From CAYRHN01 sp964424115 (GTDB lineage: Bacteria; Chloroflexota; Anaerolineae; Anaerolineales; Anaerolineaceae), in the NCBI GenBank assembly GCA_964424115.1, contig CAYRHN010000022.1:1-42988 (forward strand): a stretch of 42,988 bases of DNA. The letters run 5' to 3'. How positions within the stretch are numbered: the stretch's first letter is position 1; every line of letters begins with the position of its first letter. The translations under genes were made by a program, and so were the position numbers. Below the pieces are notes generated by a model. It saw nothing but the letters and a program-made list of their open reading frames with translations, had not been told where the DNA came from and searched no databases. Of the stretch, positions 1-7,184 are shown one piece after another.

Positions 1-29
1 TACTCAAGAGGCTTCTTTTTTTCAACTAC

Positions 30-55
30 CCCTGGAATATAGCCAAACTCCAGGG
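30..55. terminator. hairpin 3' of the RRM gene
   Basis: Arms CCCTGGA (30-36) and TCCAGGG (49-55) enclose a 12-nt loop and are followed on the plus strand by ATTTTCTT. It lies just beyond the stop codon of the minus-strand RRM gene, so it may end that transcript, but the T-rich tail suits a plus-strand transcript entering from outside the window better. The remainder of 1-77 shows nothing else. Confidence 0.45.
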
Positions 56-77
56 ATTTTCTTATCTCTACGAAATT

Positions 78-452
78 CTAATACCGGCGTGTGCCGCCGC
101 CGCGATCACCGCGGTCGCCGCCGCGATTACCACCACTGCCACCCGGGCGGCGTCCATAACCGCCACCGGAACCGAAACCACCGCCGCCGCGGCTGCCGCC
201 TTCTTCACGCGGACGCGCCACGTTCACACGGAGCTGCCGGTTCCCCAGGCTGTAGCCGTTAAACAACTTAATCGCCTTTTCCACATCCTGCTGAGTTGCC
301 ATGGTCACGAAAGCAAAGCCCTTGGATTGGCCCGTATCGCGATCCTTGATCATTGCAACTTCAGTGACTGTGCCTGCCTGCGCGAAGAGCGTGCGCAGTT
401 CTTCCTCCGTGGTGGAGTAAGAAAGATTTCCGACATACAATTTGTTATCCAT
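78..452 (-). CDS. RRM-type RNA-binding protein with Gly-rich tail
   Basis: A 124-residue protein made of one RNA recognition motif (residues 1 to about 82) and a Gly/Arg-rich tail. RNP2 is visible as LYVGNLSY at residues 4-11 and RNP1 as KGFAFVTM near residue 43. The tail is rich in GGG and RGG-like repeats, as in the cold-inducible Rbp proteins of cyanobacteria and other bacteria, which act as RNA chaperones. I chose the ATG at 452 because the RRM begins there and AAGGAA lies 7 nt upstream; a longer frame up to 533 adds 27 unrelated residues. Its promoter region lies at the end of degV. Together with the DEAD-box helicase downstream of degV it suggests an RNA-remodelling or cold-response function, which is inference. 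Confidence 0.92.
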   Translation of the reverse strand: MDNKLYVGNLSYSTTEEELRTLFAQAGTVTEVAMIKDRDTGQSKGFAFVTMATQQDVEKAIKLFNGYSLGNRQLRVNVARPREEGGSRGGGGFGSGGGYGRRPGGSGGNRGGDRGDRGGGTRRY

Positions 453-556
453 TTTCTTTTCCTTCGGTCCGGCTACATTGTCCGGGTAATAAAATTTTGC
501 CGCCTTCCCTATCAGGATTGGCGGCATCGGCACACAACAAACCTTACTAGAACACT

Positions 557-577
557 ATTGATTGTACCACAATCAAT
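557..577 (-). promoter_or_regulatory. promoter of the RRM gene with overlapping palindrome
   Basis: On the minus strand an extended -10 (TGG then TACAAT, 561-566) lies inside a perfect inverted repeat with arms ATTGATTGT and ACAATCAAT (557-565 and 569-577) separated by 3 bp. It overlaps the degV stop codon. Predicted transcription start is near 554, giving a leader of about 100 nt that contains GCCGCC and GGCGGC arms able to form a hairpin. The palindrome could be an operator or simply a 3' hairpin of degV. Confidence 0.5.
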
Positions 578-1439
578 CCATTAAATCATCAAATAATTCC
601 ATGGGAACTACCGCAGCGCCGACAATTCCCGGGCCGGTATGCACTCCCAAAACCGGGGTAACCCGCTTCATCTCAAGGCGGGCAATGTTCAAGCGTTCTT
701 TCAACATCCCGCTCAAGGCTTCGGCCGGGTTGGCGAATTGTCCGTGAGCCACACATACCCACACCCGGCGCGAATCGTATATTTTGTTCAGATGGTCGGA
801 AATGGCTGAAAGGGCGCTCTGGATCGTTCGCGAACGAGCCACGATGCTGTATTTGCCGTCATCATGCGCCACATGAATGACCGGCTTAATCTTGAGCAGA
901 CTGCCAGCAATAGCAGTCACCCGTCCAATGCGGCCGCCGTGCGAGAGATAATCCAGCTTCTCCAGGGTGTAAATGATCTCGGTTTGTTCGCGGATCTGCT
1001 CCAGGCGTTTGATGATCTTGTCCAACGGCCAACCGCGTTTGGCAGCCAGCGCCGCGGCAACAACCTGAAACCGCTCGCCCACCGAGAGGGTCATACTGTC
1101 AAACAGGGCCACGTTCGCAGCGCCATCTACATCGGTGATCGCCAATTGAACCGACCCCTGCGTGCCGCTAAGACCTGAGGAAACCATGACCGCCAGCATA
1201 TCGCGGTCGGTTTCAGCCGTTTCTCGAAAAAGATTGGACATGTAGCCTGCCGAAGGCAGGGAAGTGTAAGGGATCTTGGGGAAATCTTCTTCCAGGCGGG
1301 CATAAAAAGCATCATAACCCAACTGGGCGGGATCCACCTCCCCCTCCGGGAAACGGATCTTTTGCACCACTTCGATCACACCAAGTTCACTCAACTCCTC
1401 GCGGGACATGTCGGCAGCGCTGTCGGTAAAGATCTTCAT
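573..1439 (-). CDS. degV: DegV family fatty-acid-binding protein
   Basis: At 288 residues this has the usual length of the DegV/FakB family, which binds a single fatty acid between two alpha/beta domains and in Firmicutes presents it to the kinase FakA. The family signature is clear: FTDSAADM near the start, PYTSLPSAG around residue 57, the MVSSGLSGTQGSVQLA segment near residue 85 and LDYLSHGGRIGR near residue 162, followed by LKIKPVI. The start at 1439 is supported by AAGGAGA 8 nt upstream. No FakA-like kinase is adjacent. Substrate and role here cannot be read from sequence. Confidence 0.93.
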   Translation of the reverse strand: MKIFTDSAADMSREELSELGVIEVVQKIRFPEGEVDPAQLGYDAFYARLEEDFPKIPYTSLPSAGYMSNLFRETAETDRDMLAVMVSSGLSGTQGSVQLAITDVDGAANVALFDSMTLSVGERFQVVAAALAAKRGWPLDKIIKRLEQIREQTEIIYTLEKLDYLSHGGRIGRVTAIAGSLLKIKPVIHVAHDDGKYSIVARSRTIQSALSAISDHLNKIYDSRRVWVCVAHGQFANPAEALSGMLKERLNIARLEMKRVTPVLGVHTGPGIVGAAVVPMELFDDLMD

Positions 1440-1496
1440 TCCATAATCTCCTTAGGCCAAGAAATCATCATCCGTAAAATCCCAATATACATATTA

Positions 1497-1561
1497 CCCG
1501 GGGAAAAAGAGACTGTGATGTGTCTCAAGTCATACCCCGGGTCATATTTGGGAATATGACC
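1497..1561 (-). terminator. nested hairpins after the helicase gene
   Basis: Directly after the helicase stop on the minus strand comes a 9-bp hairpin (GGTCATATT with AATATGACC, 1540-1561). It is followed by a second structure in which CCCGGGG and CCCCGGG (1497-1503 and 1535-1541) enclose a small GAGAC/GTCTC hairpin (1509-1513, 1522-1526) with a run of five T. The inner part looks like a weak intrinsic terminator. The outer arms would compete with it, or add to it. This also forms the start of the degV leader. Confidence 0.5.
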
Positions 1562-1571
1562 AAAAATCAAC

Positions 1572-3260
1572 TTACTGGCTGATCTTCAGGTCAACCGGAT
1601 GTTGGCGGATGTACAGCGCGCGCGGATTACCGATCACCTGCCCTACCAATCCTTCCGGCACATCCACCAGGGTATGTTGATCTTCGATGAAGATCTTTCC
1701 GATGGTAGAGCCGGGGATACGGGCATGCGCTGCAATTGCGCCAACGATATCATTGGGTCGGATGCCGTGCCGGCGGCCAAGGTTGAGGTTCAAACGCACC
1801 ATGCCCGCCTCGTGCGAATGCGCATCATAGCGGGGCGATCTATCTCCACGAGGCGCGCGGGGAGCACGTTCGGTGCGGTCAGCGCCTTCTCCTGAGCGTT
1901 CAAACCGGCTGCGGCGCGGGAAGCGTTCGCGGGGTTGGGGTTCGACCACTTCGCTGATCGCGGCAATGGGGCGCTGTTTTTCATCCGCGCGAGCGATCTT
2001 AATCGCCACGGCTGCCACTTCCAAGGGGTCGTGTCCTTCAGCCACCAACTGCTCCACCAGAGCACGCTCCGCGCGGCAGCGGCCACGCTGCAACCAGACC
2101 GAAAGCTGGTTAAGCAGGCGTTCCTGGCGGTGGGCGCGGATTTGATCTTCGGTGGGCAGTTCAGCGCGGACCAGCTTGCGTTTGGTGAAGGCCTCCACCT
2201 GGCGCAGGTCACGCTTCTCGAAGGGGGTGACCAGCGAGATGGCGATGCCGGTCTTGCCGGCCCGCCCAGTGCGGCCAATACGGTGCACGTAGATCTCCGG
2301 ATCATCCGGCAAATCATAATTGAAGACATGGCTGATGCCGTCGATATCCAGCCCGCGGGCGGCCACATCCGTGGCAACCAACACGGTGATCTTGTTCTGG
2401 CGGAAGCGGTTGAGAGTATATTCGCGGGCTTCCTGACTCAGATCGCCATTGAGAGCCTCGGCCGGGAATCCCCGTCCGGTCAGCTCGTTGGCCAGTTCGC
2501 CGGTACCGACGCGCGTGCGGGCAAAGATCAAAGCGCGTTCTATCTCTTCCATTTCAAACAGGCGGGTCAGCGCGGCGGTCTTGTCCGCTTCATTGACCAG
2601 GTAGTAGCGCTGCTCGATCGCTTCCACGGTGACCTGTTCGGCCTGAATGGAAATCGAGGTGGCATCATGCATGTATTTTTCCGCCAGACGGCGGATCTCA
2701 GGCGGCATAGTGGCCGAGAAGAGAGCGGTCTGCCGTTCAGCCGGGGTGGCATTCAGGATGGTTTCGATATCCTCGATGAAGCCCATGCTGAGCATCTCGT
2801 CGGCCTCGTCCAGCACCACGGTGCGCACCTGACTCAGATCCAGGATCTGCTTGTTAATGAGGTCCAGCACCCGGCCAGGCGTGCCGACAACGATATTCGC
2901 CCCGCGCTTGATCTGAGCGATCTGCGGAGAATAGGACTGCCCGCCGTAAACCGCCACCACGCGCGCGCCACTGTACGCGCCATACTCGCTCATTGCCTCG
3001 GATACCTGCAAAGCCAGCTCGCGGGTGGGCGCCAGAACCAGGGCCTGTACGTTGGGGCGGCCGGCTTCCAGGTTATGCAAGATGGGCAGGGCATAGGCAG
3101 CCGTCTTGCCGGTACCGGTCTGGGCCTGGCCAACCACGTCCTTGCCGCTGATCATCAGGGGAATCATCGCAGATTGGATCGGCATAGGCGCGGCATAGCC
3201 GCGCTCGGTCACCGCCTGCACCAACTGCGGGTGCAGGTCTAATTCATAAAACTCGGTCAT
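1572..3260 (-). CDS. deaD: DEAD-box ATP-dependent RNA helicase (DeaD/CsdA type)
   Basis: A 562-residue RNA helicase. Visible motifs are motif I AQTGTGKT (about 46-53), PTRELA (79-84), TPGR (127-130), DEAD (151-154), SAT (182-184), and motif VI HRIGRTGRAG about residue 330. After the RecA-like core come an alpha-helical region, an Arg-rich linker around 440-480 and a C-terminal DbpA-like RNA-binding domain in the last 75 residues (VRLNLNLGRRHGIRPNDIVGAI onward in part). This order matches the cold-shock and ribosome-assembly helicases DeaD/CsdA and CshA. The ATG at 3260 is preferred over an in-frame TTG at 3263 because AGGAG then sits 6 nt upstream. It has an unusually long, structured leader (described separately). 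Confidence 0.95.
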   Translation of the reverse strand: MTEFYELDLHPQLVQAVTERGYAAPMPIQSAMIPLMISGKDVVGQAQTGTGKTAAYALPILHNLEAGRPNVQALVLAPTRELALQVSEAMSEYGAYSGARVVAVYGGQSYSPQIAQIKRGANIVVGTPGRVLDLINKQILDLSQVRTVVLDEADEMLSMGFIEDIETILNATPAERQTALFSATMPPEIRRLAEKYMHDATSISIQAEQVTVEAIEQRYYLVNEADKTAALTRLFEMEEIERALIFARTRVGTGELANELTGRGFPAEALNGDLSQEAREYTLNRFRQNKITVLVATDVAARGLDIDGISHVFNYDLPDDPEIYVHRIGRTGRAGKTGIAISLVTPFEKRDLRQVEAFTKRKLVRAELPTEDQIRAHRQERLLNQLSVWLQRGRCRAERALVEQLVAEGHDPLEVAAVAIKIARADEKQRPIAAISEVVEPQPRERFPRRSRFERSGEGADRTERAPRAPRGDRSPRYDAHSHEAGMVRLNLNLGRRHGIRPNDIVGAIAAHARIPGSTIGKIFIEDQHTLVDVPEGLVGQVIGNPRALYIRQHPVDLKISQ

Positions 3261-3377
3261 CAAAACTCCTTAAAATTTTCGAACCGTTTTGATGACTCCG
3301 CTATCGTTCCCAGTCTGCCGACGAGCCCGGCTCCTCCTCGCGGATGAAAGCCGATTGTCATGTTCCCTCGCAGGAAC

Positions 3378-3404
3378 AAAAAACCCGACCAGTGGAATGT
3401 CGGG
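3378..3404 (-). terminator. intrinsic terminator inside the helicase leader
   Basis: Read on the minus strand, CCCGAC (3399-3404) and GTCGGG (3384-3389) pair across a 9-nt loop and are followed at once by TTTTTT (3378-3383). The structure lies between the best promoter (near 3470) and the helicase start (3260), so it could act as an attenuator. If that promoter is not real, it would be the terminator of the DUF3105 gene. Confidence 0.7.
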
Positions 3405-3442
3405 CAACCATTCGGATACATCAAAACAATTCCCAGCAATAT

Positions 3443-3472
3443 GCGGCCCTTTTAGGCCGCGCGCAGAGTATA
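3443..3472 (-). promoter_or_regulatory. helicase promoter and 5'-end hairpin
   Basis: An extended -10 on the minus strand (TGG followed by TATACT, 3467-3472) predicts a start near 3460. The RNA would then begin with a tight hairpin, GCGGCC and GGCCGC arms at 3443-3448 and 3455-3460. No good -35 is visible. The stretch ATTGTGGTA is shared with the RRM gene promoter. A further hairpin (TTGTAT/ATACAA arms, 3494-3523) lies between this promoter and the DUF3105 stop. Confidence 0.5.
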
Positions 3473-3531
3473 CCACAATTGGGACAATTCGTGTTGTATT
3501 TGCGGCCTCGAAGCCGAATACAATCCATGAC

Positions 3532-4113
3532 TCATTGCGCGTTGGGTTCGGGCGCCTGGTAGCGGTTGCGCTCCACGAACTGGCTCATCAAAGCAGTGTC
3601 AGGTGTATTCAGGCGCATGATCCGGCCCCAAGAGGTGAGTGTGAGCGGCACATCGGTCATCGAAGCCCAGGGAAAGGCGATCAGCTTGACGCCCTGGTAC
3701 TTATCCATCACTTCTCGAATGGATTGCTTGAGTGCGGTGCAATCCAGGCCGGGAGTTGCGGCGCAGTTATACCAGAAGATGACATAGCCATGTTCGAGGT
3801 TATGCACCAAGTAGCCCTCGGGATACTTGGGCAGGTTAGCCAGGTCGCCTTCCTGATAGAATCCGGCGCTGAAGGTGGTGGGGAAATGCCGGCCCCCGGC
3901 TGGCGGATTGGTGGTGTAAGGCCCAGGTTGGGTATCCACCGGAACATGCTCGCGGGAATCGACCACTACCACATCCCCCATCGGGCCCTGGTTGGCCTGG
4001 CTGAGCAGCAGAATGACCGCAAGTAACACCAGCCCACCACCCAGAACCGCCAGAATGGCCACCCACCGGTTGGATTTACGCTGACGTGACCGGATTCTTT
4101 GTCGTTTATTCAT
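3532..4113 (-). CDS. DUF3105 membrane-anchored protein
   Basis: A 193-residue protein with a very basic N-terminus (RQRIRSRQRKSNR), one membrane segment at about 17-40, and then an outward-facing domain. The domain carries the hallmarks of DUF3105: PYTTNPPAGGRH near residue 65, GFYQEG, and VHNLEHGYVIFWY near residue 103, with conserved His residues and a pair of Cys (NCAATPGLDC). The family is of unknown function and is common in Actinobacteria and Chloroflexota. The His-rich motifs suggest metal binding, which is only inference. AAGGAG 7 nt upstream supports the start. It is divergent from the thioesterase-like gene. Confidence 0.88.
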   Translation of the reverse strand: MNKRQRIRSRQRKSNRWVAILAVLGGGLVLLAVILLLSQANQGPMGDVVVVDSREHVPVDTQPGPYTTNPPAGGRHFPTTFSAGFYQEGDLANLPKYPEGYLVHNLEHGYVIFWYNCAATPGLDCTALKQSIREVMDKYQGVKLIAFPWASMTDVPLTLTSWGRIMRLNTPDTALMSQFVERNRYQAPEPNAQ

Positions 4114-4265
4114 GAGAAACTCCTTGTAATTAAGATAATATTACTCCTAATTATATAAAATATCAAATAAGAGTTCCCTAAGATTATCAGTGCAATATCT
4201 TTCATCACATGTTCGGCAGGTTCATTTGGAGATACAATAGAACATATTCTTGTTGGAGGATTCCC

Positions 4266-4679
4266 ATGGACGTAACCAAGTACGCGACCTATCACCTGGT
4301 CAAAAGCGAAGATCTTAATCACCATGGCACGCTATACGCCGGGCGCACCGCGGAATGGTTCGTCGAGGCCGGCTTCATCGCTGCTGCCAGCTTGACCAAA
4401 CCCGAGAACATCGTCTGCCTTAAGATCCACGGCCTGACCTTCACCCGCCCGGTCAAACGCGGCGAGGTGCCTCAATTCGAAAGCCGGATCGTTCTCACCG
4501 GGCGCACCCGCCTGGTGGCATATATTGTGGTGCGCGCTCAGGGACAAGTAGTAGTGCGCGGTTTTATCACCTTCATTCACGTCGATCTGGACGGCAATCC
4601 AATTCCGCACGGCGTGGAGGTCGTCCCAACCTCCGAGGAAGATATCGCCCTGGCTGCGGAAGCCAAGACCCTCTCTTAA
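4266..4679 (+). CDS. hotdog-fold acyl-CoA thioesterase-like protein
   Basis: A 137-residue hotdog protein of the 4HBT/YciA kind. The segment DLNHHGTLYAGRTAEWFVEAG at 16-36 (partly quoted) has the Asn-x-x-Gly-x-Leu and helix pattern that forms the active site, and later strands LKIHGLTFTRPVKRGE and RTRLVAYIVVRAQG follow the family. Such enzymes hydrolyse acyl-CoA thioesters in the cytoplasm. I chose the ATG at 4266 because GGAGGA ends 5 nt before it; a longer frame from 4209 lacks support. A TACAAT hexamer at 4233-4238 is a plausible -10. The stop overlaps the next start (TAATG), so the two genes are probably co-translated. Confidence 0.85.
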   Translation: MDVTKYATYHLVKSEDLNHHGTLYAGRTAEWFVEAGFIAAASLTKPENIVCLKIHGLTFTRPVKRGEVPQFESRIVLTGRTRLVAYIVVRAQGQVVVRGFITFIHVDLDGNPIPHGVEVVPTSEEDIALAAEAKTLS

Positions 4680-5068
4680 TGCCGGAAGAACCACAATTCA
4701 GCAACTGGCGCGACGCCTGGGAATGGCACGCACAGCAGACCGCGGATCAGCTCTCTCAACTGGGAGAAGAAGCGCTGCTGGCCATGATCCAAGCGCGCCG
4801 GTATGATCCTTACTATCAGATCTGGTACACCCTGCGTGAAAAAGGGAGCCTGGCCCGCTGCGCCCCCGTCCTGCTGGAAGTGCTGCGGCGCGAAGCGGGC
4901 GAGGAAATGATGCTGGTTCGCTACCACTGCGCCGCGGCGCTGTTCCACCTGATGGGCTACCCCGATGAGCCTATCCCCGAATTGCGCGCGCGGGTGCAAT
5001 GGGATCATCAGGGGGAAGAAGAAAGGCAGAAAGCGATTAACGATTTACGATCGATGATTGACGATTAA
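4679..5068 (+). CDS. small acidic helical protein, unknown
   Basis: A 129-residue protein I do not recognise. It is rich in Trp, Glu and Ala and appears entirely alpha-helical, with a segment (residues about 58-98) reminiscent of HEAT-like helical repeats. It starts in the TAATG overlap with the thioesterase-like gene, which strongly suggests co-expression with it. Its last codons lie in a stretch of degenerate CGATTAACG-type repeats (5036-5073), so the exact C-terminus may be recent. There is no signal peptide or membrane segment. Confidence 0.7.
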   Translation: MPEEPQFSNWRDAWEWHAQQTADQLSQLGEEALLAMIQARRYDPYYQIWYTLREKGSLARCAPVLLEVLRREAGEEMMLVRYHCAAALFHLMGYPDEPIPELRARVQWDHQGEEERQKAINDLRSMIDD

Positions 5069-5073
5069 CGACC
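5036..5073. repeat. degenerate CGATTAACG-type short repeats
   Basis: Four imperfect copies of an ACGATTa/g unit follow each other (GATTAACGATTTACGATC, then ATGATTGACGATTAACGA). They span the end of the preceding gene and the short gap to the convergent GNAT-like gene. Confidence 0.6.
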
Positions 5074-5090
5074 CTCTATTCCAGGGTCGG

Positions 5091-6218
5091 CTACTCGCCA
5101 TTCTCAGCGATCTTACCCTCATAGATGCGGTAGCGCCGCAGGGGACGGGCACCCAGCTTGACGATGGCGTTGTTCATCGGCCCGTTGTCTTCGAGTACAT
5201 AGTTGATTTCCATGCGCATTTCGGGGCTGAAAACCGATTCATACAAGGCTCGGTAGAGCAGGCTGTCGATGGCTTTGCCGTGGTACTCGGGGATCACGCC
5301 CAGGGCGAACATGCGGTAGGCGGTCAGGCGGGGAATGCCCCACAGGAGGCGCAGCCAACCGAAGGGCAGCATGCGCCCGCGGGTCTTCTTGAGGATCACA
5401 TTCACGTCCGGGATGGTGATGCCAAAACCGATCGGCTTTCCGCTGGCGTCCTCGGCAAAGATGACCCCCTTGGGCTGGATGACCGGCTTGAGATCGTGGG
5501 CCATGGCGCGCACTTCATCCTCAGTAACTGGCGAGTAACCCCAGTTGTGCTCGAGACTGGAATTGGAAAGGGCGATGATCGTCTCCACCTCCTCGTCCAG
5601 GCGTTTCATATCGATCGGGCGCACGCGCACCCCGTAGCGCTGGGCGACCTTGTCGGTGAGGGTGAGGATGCGGTCGGGGATGCGGTAGCCCTCTTTTGCA
5701 TCGATGAGATATACCAGCAGATCTTTGACCTTCTCCAGGCCAAAAGCGGTGAATTGGTCGTTGTAGTAAGGCGGGTTATAAGGCGCCATCACCACCGGCG
5801 AAGGCTCGTAACCCTCGATCACCGCGCCCCATTCCTGGGAGACAAAGCTCCACGGGCCGCGCATCACCTCCATGCGGTGTTCCACCAGCCAGGCGCGGGC
5901 TGCCTCCAACAGCAGGCGGGATGCCTGCGCATCCGGGGAGCACTCGTAGTAACCGAACAGTCCCACCGGTTGACCCCAAAAATCGTTCGCCAGGGTGTCA
6001 AAGAAGGCAGCAATGCGCCCGACCGGCTGAGCATCCTGCCAGAGCAGGAAAAGAGCATATTCGCAATGATCGAGGAAGGGGTTGGTCTTGGGATTGAACT
6101 GTCCGTGCAGATCGCTGCGCAGCGGCGGCACCCAGACCGGGTCAATTTTATAAAGACGGTAAGGTAAATCGATAAAGATCTGTTTGTCGGCTGGTGATTC
6201 GACCCGGGTGATTTTCAT
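5091..6218 (-). CDS. GNAT-like N-acyltransferase
   Basis: A 375-residue protein of the acyl-CoA N-acyltransferase superfamily that I place by its C-terminal half: GFGITIPDVN, then VIPEYHGKAIDSLLYRAL and INYVLEDNGPMNNAIVKLGA at the end, where the last pattern resembles the acetyl-CoA-binding and product-release region of GNATs. The N-terminal half (WVPPLRSD, NPFLDHCEYALFL, VGRIAAFFD) matches a widespread but uncharacterised bacterial family of this length. Substrate unknown. AGGAAGG upstream supports the start. It is convergent with the preceding small gene. Confidence 0.75.
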   Translation of the reverse strand: MKITRVESPADKQIFIDLPYRLYKIDPVWVPPLRSDLHGQFNPKTNPFLDHCEYALFLLWQDAQPVGRIAAFFDTLANDFWGQPVGLFGYYECSPDAQASRLLLEAARAWLVEHRMEVMRGPWSFVSQEWGAVIEGYEPSPVVMAPYNPPYYNDQFTAFGLEKVKDLLVYLIDAKEGYRIPDRILTLTDKVAQRYGVRVRPIDMKRLDEEVETIIALSNSSLEHNWGYSPVTEDEVRAMAHDLKPVIQPKGVIFAEDASGKPIGFGITIPDVNVILKKTRGRMLPFGWLRLLWGIPRLTAYRMFALGVIPEYHGKAIDSLLYRALYESVFSPEMRMEINYVLEDNGPMNNAIVKLGARPLRRYRIYEGKIAENGE

Positions 6219-6304
6219 AAATACCGCCTTCCTAATTGGGATGATCTATCTTATCATAGTTTATCTGGTAGAATTCCATTATTCCTCTCCCAATCAAGCA
6301 AACG

Positions 6305-7141
6305 ATGAATTATTCTAGACGCAGTATCTTAACGTGGTTGTTGATCGCAACCTTGCTGTTCCTGCGGCTGCCCTTCCTCACCGGCCTGCCCATGCTGGTC
6401 AGCGGGCCGCTACCCTGGCTGGATCCTCTTTTCCAGATCATAACCTACGGCCTGACTGCTTTCATAATCTGGTGGGAACGCGGGCAGTTGGCAGACTTTC
6501 ATATCGACCGATTGAGCATCTGGATCATCCTGCTTTTCAAACCCTTGGAAACGCTCATCCTGGCAGCCTGGGGATTGGACACCCCGTTGGCGTTTCCCAA
6601 CTTGCCCAGCCTTGCCTTTTGGCTGATCGCCATCCTGCTTGGCCTGGCGCTTTGGAAGAATCGCTCCTTACTCCCTAAATTTCAATTAAAGAGCCTGGGC
6701 TGGTTTGCCCTTGGCGCTGGAACGGGGATCTTCCTGTCCTTCGTGTTCAGCCTGTTAACCATAGTCCTTCTTCATCCCGTCGGGAATCCGCTACCTGCGG
6801 ATCTTCCAGCCTTTTTCCTGGCATTTCCTTACCAGCTTGGCTACGCTGCCGTGGATGAAGAGCCTCTTTTCCGCGGTTTCCTGTGGGGGGCACTGCATAC
6901 ATCCCGGTGGCGAGAGCTTTGGATCTGGCTGCTCCAGGCGGCTCTCTTTGCCGCAGGGCACCTTTTCTTATTATCCACCCAGCCGTTCCTTGTTCTGGAA
7001 ATATTCTTCCTGGCCCTGGCATTGGGCGCACTCGCCTGGCGCAGCCGCAGCCTCTCCAGCAGCATGGCTGCGCACGCATTCTATAACGGAATTGCGCCTC
7101 TGCTAAGCTATGTTCTCCTCAACAGCGGAATATTTTCGTGA
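6305..7141 (+). CDS. CPBP family intramembrane metalloprotease
   Basis: A 278-residue membrane protein with about eight hydrophobic segments. The CPBP (CAAX protease and bacteriocin-processing, ABI) motifs are present: EEPLFRG with the two catalytic Glu at 185-186 and Arg at 190, an AAGHLFL motif near residue 220 and HAFYNG near residue 258. Members cleave within the membrane; the bacterial substrate is usually unknown. There is no clear Shine-Dalgarno. A TGG-TAGAAT extended -10 at 6266-6274 would give a leader of about 25 nt. It is convergent with the ABC transporter operon and shares a hairpin with it. Confidence 0.9.
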   Translation: MNYSRRSILTWLLIATLLFLRLPFLTGLPMLVSGPLPWLDPLFQIITYGLTAFIIWWERGQLADFHIDRLSIWIILLFKPLETLILAAWGLDTPLAFPNLPSLAFWLIAILLGLALWKNRSLLPKFQLKSLGWFALGAGTGIFLSFVFSLLTIVLLHPVGNPLPADLPAFFLAFPYQLGYAAVDEEPLFRGFLWGALHTSRWRELWIWLLQAALFAAGHLFLLSTQPFLVLEIFFLALALGALAWRSRSLSSSMAAHAFYNGIAPLLSYVLLNSGIFS

Positions 7142-7171
7142 GCAGTGAACTGTAACCAGATCACTGCTCAC
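7138..7171. terminator. hairpin between convergent genes
   Basis: A perfect 11-bp inverted repeat, GTGAGCAGTGA (7138-7148) and TCACTGCTCAC (7161-7171), with a 12-nt loop, overlaps the CPBP stop codon. It lacks a proper T-run, so it may block both convergent transcripts without being a classical intrinsic terminator. Confidence 0.55.
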
Positions 7172-7184
7172 ACGTATTTCGCCT

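Noticed and set aside
1935..3242. 435-codon plus-strand ORF opposite the helicase
   Set aside because: It mirrors the helicase codons and has no recognisable motif; GC-rich genes commonly leave such antisense frames open.
5058..6167. 369-codon plus-strand ORF opposite the GNAT-like gene
   Set aside because: Shadow of the minus-strand gene, which has homology, a ribosome site and sensible composition.
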